Assembly: GCA_016875195.1 (NCBI GenBank) | Contig: VGRY01000004.1 | Coordinates: 1 to 64,000 of the forward strand | Direction of reading: 5' to 3' | Length of the DNA stretch: 64,000 nucleotides | Source of the DNA: Deltaproteobacteria bacterium | Lineage (GTDB): Bacteria > Desulfobacterota > BSN033 > UBA1163 | Part shown: positions 25,996 through 33,916 of the stretch, one piece after another | Layout: the number at the start of each line of letters is the position of its first letter | How positions within the stretch are numbered: the first letter of the stretch is position 1 | Translations under genes and position numbers: made by a program | Notes under the pieces: generated by a model | What the model was told of the DNA's origin: nothing | Database searches by the model: none | Seen by the model: the letters and a program-made list of their open reading frames with translations, nothing else

Positions 25996-27033
25996 ATGAA
26001 TTTGAACCGAAGAGAATTTTTAAAACGCTCTGGGAAATTTGGGTTGGCTGCAGGGCTGGCCATTTCTGGGATCTCTGGTTGTAGCTCCTCAGGCACTTTC
26101 AAGAAGAGCCTTGAGGAGACGATGAGCAGCGCTCACTACTTCAGAATGACCAGGGATTGGGATCCTATTTATGGCCCTCCGATCAGGTGGTCTTCAAAGT
26201 ATGGCGGTCGGGCCAATTTTGATGGACATATTCATGGACAAGCGACTCCGGGTATCGATTATGATGTGGATATTGGAACTCCTCTTGTCCCGATGAAAGC
26301 CTCTTATTTAAGGCAGGCCACGAAGGATCCGCATGGCTCTCTCTATATTCTTCTGATCAATAAATTCTATCCCTCCTACCGGATCAGCTTTGGACACTTA
26401 GACAGGATCTTAACAGATGAGAGATACTATTTTAGGGGGCATATCACTAAAGCCGTGGAAGAAGGGGTACAACCTTTACAGAGAGAGGATATTGTTGCTC
26501 TCTCCGGGAATTCAGGTACAGGCTTAATAGAGAATAGATTTTTCCAACCCCCACATCTCCATATTACACTCTATTACCTCAACTATAAGAACAGGACAAT
26601 GGCCTATCTCGACCCGGAGAAATTCGGTCTGGATGGAGGGCGTCCTGTCTTCTGGGATGGGGAAACGGTTTTAGATATAGAAAAAGAGAAAAGGATTTCA
26701 AAGCTCGAACTTACTTTAGAGAACCTGGAGAAAGAGACTGAACGCTGGCCAAAGATGTCGGACTTCGATCAATTGAAAGGTAGTATGATAGAATATGGCC
26801 GTCATTTAGCCGGCATAAAAGGCAAGAAGATTCTGGACTCGAAACATTTTCAAAACATGAGAGCTTTATTGAAGAAGGTAACTCTTGAGGAAAAAAGTTT
26901 TCTTCCGGGAACCCGTCCTTATTCCCTCATGCTCAAGGTGGTTGGGTATAGTATGGATGAGAATCAGGAAGTGATCTTGACCTTGCCTTTTATTGCACCA
27001 GGGTTGACGGAATTTTATAAAAGAGCGGTATGA
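25996..27033 (+). CDS. Tat-exported lipoprotein with degenerate M23 (LytM-like) peptidase fold
   Basis: The chosen start gives 345 residues beginning MNLNRREFLKRSG, a twin-arginine signal, with a lipobox ISGC near 28. The M23 fold is visible as PGIDYDVDIGTPLVP, S-F-G-H-L-D and P-P-H-L-H-I-T. The first zinc histidine of the usual H-x-G-x-D is replaced (T-P-G-I-D), while the HxH pair is kept, so peptidoglycan hydrolysis is doubtful. The C-terminal ~110 residues are helical. A longer ORF begins at 25933 but its ATG has no better ribosome site. It is divergent from the SORL gene. Confidence 0.65.
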   Translation: MNLNRREFLKRSGKFGLAAGLAISGISGCSSSGTFKKSLEETMSSAHYFRMTRDWDPIYGPPIRWSSKYGGRANFDGHIHGQATPGIDYDVDIGTPLVPMKASYLRQATKDPHGSLYILLINKFYPSYRISFGHLDRILTDERYYFRGHITKAVEEGVQPLQREDIVALSGNSGTGLIENRFFQPPHLHITLYYLNYKNRTMAYLDPEKFGLDGGRPVFWDGETVLDIEKEKRISKLELTLENLEKETERWPKMSDFDQLKGSMIEYGRHLAGIKGKKILDSKHFQNMRALLKKVTLEEKSFLPGTRPYSLMLKVVGYSMDENQEVILTLPFIAPGLTEFYKRAV

Positions 27034-27107
27034 AGTGATATTCTAATTGACAAAGCATAGAGGGTTGGCCGAATATATCAACCAGATCTTAATTAAGGAG
27101 GGAAGCG

Positions 27108-27905
27108 ATGATAATCATGGCCAATGGTATCAAGATCCATTATGAGATTTCCGGAAAGAAAGATGCACCGGTAGTTGTTTTAAGTCACTCCCTTGCTTCG
27201 AGCTTGAAGATGTGGGAGCCTCAGATGGAGGCATTCAATTCACATTTTCGGGTGCTTCGTTATGATACCCGGGGTCACGGCCGAACTGAGACAACAAGGG
27301 CCCCTTATACATTAGAACTGTTGGGGGAGGATGCGATCGGATTGCTCGATGCCCTGAATATTGAAAAGGTCCACTGGGCTGGCCTTTCCATGGGTGGAAT
27401 GATCGGCCAATCCATTGCCTTAAATCACCCTCAACGCCTCTTGAGCCTTTCTCTTTGTGATACAGGCGCCGTCGTCCCCGCAGAGATGCAACCGATATGG
27501 GATGAGCGGATCGAAGGTGTTCAAAAGATCGGAATGAAGTCCCAACTTGAGACCACGATGGAGAGATGGTTCACCCCGTCTTATCTCAAATTGGATCCTC
27601 CGATGTTTACCCTGATCAAGGAGGAGTTTTTAGCCACATCCCCAGGAGGTTATATCGGGTGTGCCTCTGGGATCCGGAGACTCAATTATCTGGAGAGCCT
27701 TCACAAGATCAATCTTCCGACGCTCATCATCGTGGGTGAGGACGATCCAGCAACACCTGTTTCTGCCTCCCAATCAATACATGAGCGGATCAGGGATTCC
27801 AAATTGGTTATCCTTCCCTCTGCGCGCCACCTCTCAAACCTGGAACAGCCCGAAGTTTTTAATGAGAACCTGCTGAAGTTTTTGACAAAAGTGTCAAACG
27901 GATAG
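27108..27905 (+). CDS. alpha/beta hydrolase (3-oxoadipate enol-lactonase-like), copy 1
   Basis: The protein has 265 residues with the alpha/beta-hydrolase nucleophile elbow GLSMGG near 94-99, acid residue in VGEDDPATP near 210 and catalytic His in SARHLSN near 244. It resembles PcaD-type enol-lactonases and related carboxylesterases; the actual substrate is unknown. No other beta-ketoadipate gene is present. AAGGAGGG precedes the ATG. The gene has a near twin at 61142-61930, with blocks of perfect DNA identity and blocks that have clearly diverged. Confidence 0.8.
   Translation: MIIMANGIKIHYEISGKKDAPVVVLSHSLASSLKMWEPQMEAFNSHFRVLRYDTRGHGRTETTRAPYTLELLGEDAIGLLDALNIEKVHWAGLSMGGMIGQSIALNHPQRLLSLSLCDTGAVVPAEMQPIWDERIEGVQKIGMKSQLETTMERWFTPSYLKLDPPMFTLIKEEFLATSPGGYIGCASGIRRLNYLESLHKINLPTLIIVGEDDPATPVSASQSIHERIRDSKLVILPSARHLSNLEQPEVFNENLLKFLTKVSNG
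27348..27835. repeat. 488-bp perfect repeat, copy 1
   Basis: Base-for-base identical to 61382-61869. The flanking parts of the two hydrolase genes (27165-27347 and after 27836) differ at many third positions and some amino acids, so the boundary of identity is abrupt. A second identical block, 27101-27164, matches 61135-61198 at the gene starts. Confidence 0.9.
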
Positions 27906-27928
27906 GCGGAATGAAAACGGATTAAGGC

Positions 27929-28507
27929 CTATTTGTCAATTAGTCCTGCGATTCTTTTCATGATTGAGAAGATAAGATCGGCCTGTTCTTTCACAAGGAT
28001 GACATTGTACTGCATCGGCGGGAGCATGAGATGGACGAACGAACCGCCGTAAGGCCTTACCTGAACTGTCCAGAAATCCGCCTGAGGATCAAAAAAGATG
28101 TTTAAAAACTCGATTTCCAGTTTTTTGCACTGTTCAATAAGGTCCTCGTCATGATTCAGGAGCTGAAGGAGTTCATTTCCATCTGTTCCTGTTTTTTTTG
28201 AAGAAGCGTAAGCAAAGTAGGGTGTCCCTTTTCTGATGAAACCGGAATAGCGAAGCTCGATCTTCCCCGAAGGCTGAAATTCCTTTTGCCGGCCAAACGT
28301 TGCCTCTAAAACCATTGCATAGATTTTACCCAGAAACTTCTTCTCGATGACATAGCGAATTTTGAAACCCGAGAAAGGAGAAGTTTTTCCTTTTAAGGAA
28401 AAGCATAGCCCTTGTCCTTCTTCGCTCGGCTCCCCGAGAATACTAAAAAAATATTTCGAATTGTTCCGGAGGGACTCCCGGGCTTTTTGATTTAACGTTT
28501 CGTTCAC
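27929..28507 (-). CDS. hypothetical protein
   Basis: I do not recognise this 192-residue protein. It has no signal peptide or membrane segment; it appears alpha/beta with a K-x-R-Y-V-I-E-K-K basic strand and a C-terminal helix. It is downstream of the APC permease on the same strand (28-base gap) and convergent with the hydrolase. Codon usage and an intact frame over 193 codons support a real gene. Confidence 0.6.
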   Translation of the reverse strand: MNETLNQKARESLRNNSKYFFSILGEPSEEGQGLCFSLKGKTSPFSGFKIRYVIEKKFLGKIYAMVLEATFGRQKEFQPSGKIELRYSGFIRKGTPYFAYASSKKTGTDGNELLQLLNHDEDLIEQCKKLEIEFLNIFFDPQADFWTVQVRPYGGSFVHLMLPPMQYNVILVKEQADLIFSIMKRIAGLIDK

Positions 28508-28535
28508 TGGAGGACTTAGGGTAAAAAAACCCGAC

Positions 28536-29897
28536 TCACTCTTTCAGGGCTTCCTCATACTTGACGGGCTTGAAGAGGCCCTTTTTCATTTTGAAGGTGC
28601 ACCAGAGAAAGGAATAAATCGCCCCTCCCACGAGGAAATAAAGGGCATACTTATGGATCTCCGCTTTCAGCTTGGGGTCGGGAAAGATATTGATGAGGAC
28701 AAATACGGTCCCCAATATCCCCAATATTTGAGGGATTGGAAAAAGAGGGGTTTTAAACGGTCTTTCAAGCTTCGGATATTTTAGTCTTAAAACGATGGCG
28801 TCGATATGAGCGATGATATAGGCGAGAAGCCAGGAAAAGGCGGAAGCCAAGATGAATACGACGATGGTTTCAATCGTTGAAATCCCAGTCAATATTTGAA
28901 CGGCCATACCGAGAGCCAGAAGAATGATCCCGACCCACGGGGTGCGGAACCGAGGATGGAGCCATTTGAAGATGGATGGAATTTGTCCGGCGTGGGCCAT
29001 TCCGTAAAGCATTCTTGGGACAGCAGCCAGCAGCGTGTTGATCGTCCCAGCGGTTGCGAAAAAGGATGCAATTCCAATCCAGTACAATCCCGCTTTTCCG
29101 AGAATGGCAGCGCCAACATCCACATGGGGCGTGGGCGAACTTGCCAATTTATCCATGGGGATATACCGGAATGCGCCGATACCGAACAGGAGGTTCACTA
29201 TGAGAATGATGACAAGCCCTCCGATCATCGCCAGGGGCATATCCCTCTTTGGGTTCTTTGCTTCTTCAACCAGCGGGCAGGTAAACTCCACTCCGATCAG
29301 CAACCAGACGGCCAAAGCGACAGAGGCGAATATTTCTGTGATCCCCATGGGAGGGGTGGCATTTTGCACCTGAGGGTTGCCAAGCCATAGCACGCCGAGA
29401 AGACCCATCCCGGCGATGGTAACAATTTTTACAATCGTGAAAAAAATCTGGGCATTTGCAAAAACATCGACGCCGAGTAAATTTAAGCTCATGAAGATCA
29501 CCAGCATGATGATTCCGATCGCCGTGGGCGAAATGGAAGGCAAAAAAACGTTATTGATGACGATACTGGCGACAGCGATTTCAGCCGGCCCGGCGAGAAG
29601 TTGCACAATGATGTATCCTGCAATCGTTGAGACAATCGCAAGGAAATGTCCGAGAGCGACTTCCGTGTAGGAACTAATGCTCCCTGCCCGGGGCATGGTT
29701 ATCGCAAGTTCGCTAAACGTGAAGGCCTGAAACGTCATGAGGACCCATGCAATCAACATGGAGAGGATAAAACCATATCCTGCGAGCCCCATCCCCTGGC
29801 AGAGAGAGACGAGCGTGGTTGAGGCCACAACCAGCCCAACCGATGCGGACAAGAGGGTAGGGAAGCCGAACACTCCTTTCCTGAGTTCTTCAACCAT
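28536..29897 (-). CDS. APC-superfamily amino acid permease
   Basis: The 453-residue protein has about 12 hydrophobic helices and the family start (residues 5-30, G-x-x-x-x-x-x-A-S-x-G-L-V). The amino-acid/polyamine antiporter block GVEFTCPLVEEAKNPKRDMP lies near 203-222. It moves amino acids or amines across the inner membrane, probably with protons or by exchange; specificity is not readable. A universal stress protein gene lies upstream on the same strand and AAGGAG precedes the ATG. A role in amine import for the microcompartment pathway is possible but not indicated by linkage. Confidence 0.85.
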   Translation of the reverse strand: MVEELRKGVFGFPTLLSASVGLVVASTTLVSLCQGMGLAGYGFILSMLIAWVLMTFQAFTFSELAITMPRAGSISSYTEVALGHFLAIVSTIAGYIIVQLLAGPAEIAVASIVINNVFLPSISPTAIGIIMLVIFMSLNLLGVDVFANAQIFFTIVKIVTIAGMGLLGVLWLGNPQVQNATPPMGITEIFASVALAVWLLIGVEFTCPLVEEAKNPKRDMPLAMIGGLVIILIVNLLFGIGAFRYIPMDKLASSPTPHVDVGAAILGKAGLYWIGIASFFATAGTINTLLAAVPRMLYGMAHAGQIPSIFKWLHPRFRTPWVGIILLALGMAVQILTGISTIETIVVFILASAFSWLLAYIIAHIDAIVLRLKYPKLERPFKTPLFPIPQILGILGTVFVLINIFPDPKLKAEIHKYALYFLVGGAIYSFLWCTFKMKKGLFKPVKYEEALKE

Positions 29898-29980
29898 CTG
29901 TTAACTCCTTTCTCCGGGTAACTTCATCGCCCATCCCTGCGACTGGCGGGAGGAAACGAACATGGCGGGTGAAAGAAACG

Positions 29981-30487
29981 TCACATTCCAAGCCCTTCGA
30001 TGTTGAAGGCTTCCAATGGCAATGGAACGATAAAAACCGGCTTTCGGGTGCGGTCCAGAACCGAACGGGACACACTTCCGAGAAAAGTCTGCTTCAAAAA
30101 GCCTTTCCCGTGGCTTCCGAGGACAATGACATCGCAATCCTCTTCTTCGGACGCGTTCAGGATTTCTTCAACGGGATGTCCGACACGGACGAGGATACTC
30201 GAAACAAGCTGAGAGCATGCGCGGATTTCCTGATCCACTTTTTGGCAAAAGCCTTGGATCTGGTTTTTGATCACCTGTGTATCGAGGTTTTTTTCTATGT
30301 GGTAGTATTTGGATTCTTCATCCAAACTGCCGTAAAACCTGACAATGGGGGGAAGGGGTTCGATGGCGTGTAAAATGACGATTTTTGACTCATGCCTTTG
30401 AGCTAAATCCGTCGCGTAGAGAAAGGCAAAACCGGAGTTCTTGCTCAGGTCCGTGGCATAAAGGATCTTTCTTATCTGCGGGATCAT
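29981..30487 (-). CDS. universal stress protein (UspA family)
   Basis: The protein has 168 residues, starting MIPQIRKILYATDLS. The ATP-binding motif G-S-H-G-K-G-F-L-K...G-S-V-S lies near 130-150, matching the ATP-binding UspA subgroup. Longer than a minimal Usp by about 20 residues. The ATG at 30487 is chosen because GAGGGGGAGCG lies just upstream; an ORF extension to 30592 would overlap the terminator of the previous gene. It precedes the APC permease on the same strand, as often seen for transporter-linked Usp proteins. Confidence 0.85.
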   Translation of the reverse strand: MIPQIRKILYATDLSKNSGFAFLYATDLAQRHESKIVILHAIEPLPPIVRFYGSLDEESKYYHIEKNLDTQVIKNQIQGFCQKVDQEIRACSQLVSSILVRVGHPVEEILNASEEEDCDVIVLGSHGKGFLKQTFLGSVSRSVLDRTRKPVFIVPLPLEAFNIEGLGM

Positions 30488-30527
30488 ATCGCTCCCCCTC
30501 GGGTTCTGTTTCAGGATGAAGGGTCGG

Positions 30528-30585
30528 TAAAAAGATGGCCTCCCTGACCCAAGACCCGGGCATCTGGTCCGGGGTTCAGGGAGGC
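30528..30585 (-). terminator. intrinsic terminator of the DUF1329/DUF1302/RND operon
   Basis: Read on the minus strand, GCCTCCCTGAACCCC (30585-30571) pairs with GGGTCAGGGAGGC (30550-30538) with one bulge. A T-run follows at 30533-30529. It lies right after the DUF1329 stop at 30597. Confidence 0.75.
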
Positions 30586-30596
30586 TGTCCACCCTC

Positions 30597-32036
30597 TTAC
30601 TTCATCTTAATCATTCCTTTCATGCTGATGTCGTCACGACCCAGCCAGAGGGCCGGATAGGAATAAGAATGGTAGGCGGTGCTATGGGTATCCACATGGT
30701 CGAGCGCCAAGGTATGGAATTGGTTGTAAGTCCCCATGTCAGGAATGAATCCCCAGAGAGCGTCATAGGTCCTGTAGAGACGGCCTTTACGGTCATAATT
30801 GTCCACATGGTGAAAATAGAGGATCTCTTTATCGATGTAGAAGACGCGCTTGCTGTAGACGTAGTTTTTATCCAATTGGGTCAGCTGAACCACCCACAGA
30901 GGCCTTCGCTCAAGTTGAAGATTCTTCAAGATGTGGCCCTCTTTGGTACTCATATAGGTTGATCCATCCCAGCTGATGGGCACCAAAAACTCCCCTTCAC
31001 CGATGATTTCGTATTTGTAAGGGTATCGTTTGGGAGTAAGTTTTTGGTTAAATCCCTGCCAATCTTCGTAAATCATGTCCTGGCCCACGGCGGGATCCTG
31101 CGTATCGGAGGCAGTCATCCTTCGTATTCTCCGGAGGCTATTGATGTACATCAAAAAGAGATCAAACCGGTCCGGTTCGATGTAGGAGGTAATGTTGATG
31201 ATGTTGCCGAACAGGTCCCGGGGGGCCGTGCTCATGTACTGGAATGATTTCAGCTCTTTCTGGTCCTGAGCCCGTTTATCGAGCCACCCTGCGGGGTCCC
31301 ATTTGACCCGTCCCTGGTGCCTCATCGTGTAAGCGGTTGCCATTCCCTCATAATCGTTCCGCAAGTCTTTCGTATACCCGTATACGTGCTCCCAATAGAA
31401 TTCACCGTCCAGATTATAGCTCTTATCCCAGTTGTACATGATCTGCTGGGCCATGGTAGGTCCGGAAGGCCTGGGAAAGGGAAATCCCGCCACATAGCTT
31501 TCTTGAACGATATAACCCTGGCTGTCCTGTTTGACTGTCCCCATGTGCTTTTTTGTCGCCTCGATGACGGGGAGGGAGTGGTAATACTGCCTTGTGGGAA
31601 CGATCTCAAACTCCGTGAAATTGCAGGCGTGCCGGGCTCCTGATTTAGGAGGAGGATTGAACCGGTCGTACAGATGTTTCCACATTAATTTATCGAAAGG
31701 ATATTTCATCTTATCTTCAAATGTATACTTGCCCGGCTTGATCTCCGGGTAAACCTTTCCGACAACATCCGGAGACCTGAATCCGATCGTTTCAGCCCAG
31801 GCTTTTTTCATCGTGTCCACGTCATACGTCACCTTCTTATAGACATCGGGCGGCATGATCTTTTTATAGCCGTCGATATTCTTATAAAAAGGTGCCGGAT
31901 CGTCAATCGGCGCCTTGTATTTTTCGAGTTCTTGAAAGCTCAGCTCATACCTTTGCGCCCACCCATCTGACGAGATGACCGCCATCATCAAAAATAGTAC
32001 CCAACATCCAATGATTGAAATCTTTCTTTTCTTCAT
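30597..32036 (-). CDS. DUF1329 family exported protein (LolA/LolB-fold-like)
   Basis: The 479-residue protein has a signal peptide (MKKRKISIIGCWVLFLMMAV, to about residue 28). DUF1329 covers most of the rest, with characteristic segments such as GRDDIS at the end and Y-x-x-x-R-V-F-Y-I-D-K-E near 385. The domain is thought to have a lipid-carrier-like fold and is almost always encoded with DUF1302 and RND genes, as here. The likely role is carrying a hydrophobic compound through the periplasm. The ATG at 32036 has GGAAAGGAG seven bases upstream. Confidence 0.85.
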   Translation of the reverse strand: MKKRKISIIGCWVLFLMMAVISSDGWAQRYELSFQELEKYKAPIDDPAPFYKNIDGYKKIMPPDVYKKVTYDVDTMKKAWAETIGFRSPDVVGKVYPEIKPGKYTFEDKMKYPFDKLMWKHLYDRFNPPPKSGARHACNFTEFEIVPTRQYYHSLPVIEATKKHMGTVKQDSQGYIVQESYVAGFPFPRPSGPTMAQQIMYNWDKSYNLDGEFYWEHVYGYTKDLRNDYEGMATAYTMRHQGRVKWDPAGWLDKRAQDQKELKSFQYMSTAPRDLFGNIINITSYIEPDRFDLFLMYINSLRRIRRMTASDTQDPAVGQDMIYEDWQGFNQKLTPKRYPYKYEIIGEGEFLVPISWDGSTYMSTKEGHILKNLQLERRPLWVVQLTQLDKNYVYSKRVFYIDKEILYFHHVDNYDRKGRLYRTYDALWGFIPDMGTYNQFHTLALDHVDTHSTAYHSYSYPALWLGRDDISMKGMIKMK

Positions 32037-32205
32037 TTTTGACTCCTTTCCCACCCCCAAAAAAGATTATTTTCTCTTGGGACATTCTTTTTTGGATTGT
32101 TACTCTAAAATCTTATTGTGCCCTGAGGTTGCCTCAACCGTTTTGCTCCTGACTCCCTCCTCGCTTTTTGATTTTAACCCATTTTGTCCCTTCTTACTGC
32201 CTTCC

Positions 32206-33822
32206 TTAGCTCCATCTGTAAGTGACCCTGAAGAAGATTTGGTCCTTGTGTTTGAACAATTCAAAACCATTGTTTGATTTAAAGGTTCCATTCTCTTGAC
32301 CCGGCAGTTTTTTCCCGGTCCATATAAGAGCGCCCAGGGTAAAACGCCAGTTGTCGCTCCAATCATACATCACCTGAGGCAGAAAGTAATCGCTTTTGAA
32401 CTCCCAGTCGTGGATCCAGAAGAAGGAGGGCCTCAGCTTCGCATTGAGATAAATCGTGTCGATATACAATGTCGTCGTCAGATTATGTTTGCCAACCCGG
32501 GTCAGGGCTGTGTCAAACCAATCTTGCCCTGTTCTCGGTCTTTCTAACTTAAAACCATGCAAATCGCCTACCCCTCTGTAATAAACCTGGGGATTGACAA
32601 AAAAGTAGGCCTTTGGGTTCAAGAAAGGGATCTTGACCTTCCAGTCGATGTTCAGAGCTACACGGACTTCGTCGAATTTCCTAAAGACATTAAAAAAGAC
32701 CGGTGCGCTCAGAGCATCCGTAAAGGTGTTATTGTAGGCATAAAAGCCCTCTACCCGAAAGACTGGAGCAATGTTTCCAAGAAAGGCAGCCTTCAAAAAG
32801 GGGACGTCCCGGCTGGCTGTGAGCCCAAAAAATCGGAGACGGGGGTAATGACCTTTAAAGCCAGGATGGAGGATCACCTGCCCTTCAGGAAGCACCCTGA
32901 CGACTGGAAAAGGGTTCGTAGGGTCTGCGAACTTGACGATGGGAGAATTCTCCTTCCCGTAGAAAGCATTCAGAGTCACCATGGTGTCCCATACCACCCC
33001 CTTGACCCTGAAGGCATATTCGTACCCTTTGCGATTAAAATGGCCGGGGGTGTCGATATTCGAAATAGCCGAGCCGACGCGAACTTCACCGAGGGGAGCC
33101 GTGGGGTCGGGTATCCGAATGTTAGGGGCCCAAATTCCACCTTCGTCATTCCCGAGCGGCACGCCGAGGTCGTTGATGTCATCCGCATTGGGATTGAAGA
33201 CAAATTCGATGGCAAGGTCTTGGAGCCATTTTGTGCTGATCCCGGGATGGAATTCAGACCGAAGAAGCCAGATCGGAATGGGCGTGTAATCGAATTCGAT
33301 GTCGTTCAATCCCAACGCCCTGCGGCTGTCAAGAGGGTTGATCTGATCCATCACCCTAAGGCCAAGCAATTCGCCCCAGGTGATAATCTGCTTTCCCGCT
33401 CTGAAGAAGAATTTCCCGGGGGTCCAGGTGACATGGGCTTCCCGCAGGATCTGCCAATATTTATCATCGAAGTTCAGATTTCCTTTGGATTTCCGGAATT
33501 CCTTATCATGCCATGACGAATCATTGTGCTTCACCTGAAAGATCCAATCCCCGGTCAGCCGGGTCGATCCATAAAATTTGAATTGGTTGCTGATCTTGTA
33601 GTCTGCCTCTACAAAAAGGTTTGTCAGAGTTGTCTGGAGGCCCTTTTCGGTGTCGTAGCGATCTTTGTCACTCAGGCTGAAACCAACCTCCTGGCTGGTA
33701 TATCCTAAGATATTAAGAGGTCGGTCAAAAACGAGTAATTCCTTGGCCACCGACGGAGACACCATGAGAGCCCCTGTTAATCCAAACACCAAAATGAAGA
33801 TCCAGAATTTTTTCTTTTCCAT
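32206..33822 (-). CDS. DUF1302 family outer-membrane beta-barrel protein
   Basis: The 538-residue protein has a signal peptide (1-26, cleavage near SVAKE). Amphipathic strands with aromatic girdles run throughout, and it ends in an aromatic/basic strand FRVTYRWS typical of outer-membrane barrels. DUF1302 members are FadL-like in size and probably pass hydrophobic substrates across the outer membrane. It is the second envelope component of a four-gene module with DUF1329, RND and YCF48-like proteins. GGAGGATTAG precedes the ATG. The 170-base gap to DUF1329 holds an imperfect CCAAAAAAG/CTTTTTTGG inverted repeat. Confidence 0.85.
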   Translation of the reverse strand: MEKKKFWIFILVFGLTGALMVSPSVAKELLVFDRPLNILGYTSQEVGFSLSDKDRYDTEKGLQTTLTNLFVEADYKISNQFKFYGSTRLTGDWIFQVKHNDSSWHDKEFRKSKGNLNFDDKYWQILREAHVTWTPGKFFFRAGKQIITWGELLGLRVMDQINPLDSRRALGLNDIEFDYTPIPIWLLRSEFHPGISTKWLQDLAIEFVFNPNADDINDLGVPLGNDEGGIWAPNIRIPDPTAPLGEVRVGSAISNIDTPGHFNRKGYEYAFRVKGVVWDTMVTLNAFYGKENSPIVKFADPTNPFPVVRVLPEGQVILHPGFKGHYPRLRFFGLTASRDVPFLKAAFLGNIAPVFRVEGFYAYNNTFTDALSAPVFFNVFRKFDEVRVALNIDWKVKIPFLNPKAYFFVNPQVYYRGVGDLHGFKLERPRTGQDWFDTALTRVGKHNLTTTLYIDTIYLNAKLRPSFFWIHDWEFKSDYFLPQVMYDWSDNWRFTLGALIWTGKKLPGQENGTFKSNNGFELFKHKDQIFFRVTYRWS

Positions 33823-33916
33823 ACTCTAATCCTCCTCATTGCCCTCGGTCATTACATGAATAAAACAAAATGTGTTTTGAGTTCTCCTTGTCAAAGGACT
33901 TTTGATCACCTCCTTT

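Noticed and set aside
32557-33516. Plus-strand frame of 319 codons
   Set aside because: Antisense to the DUF1302 gene, whose signal peptide, barrel pattern and operon context are clear.
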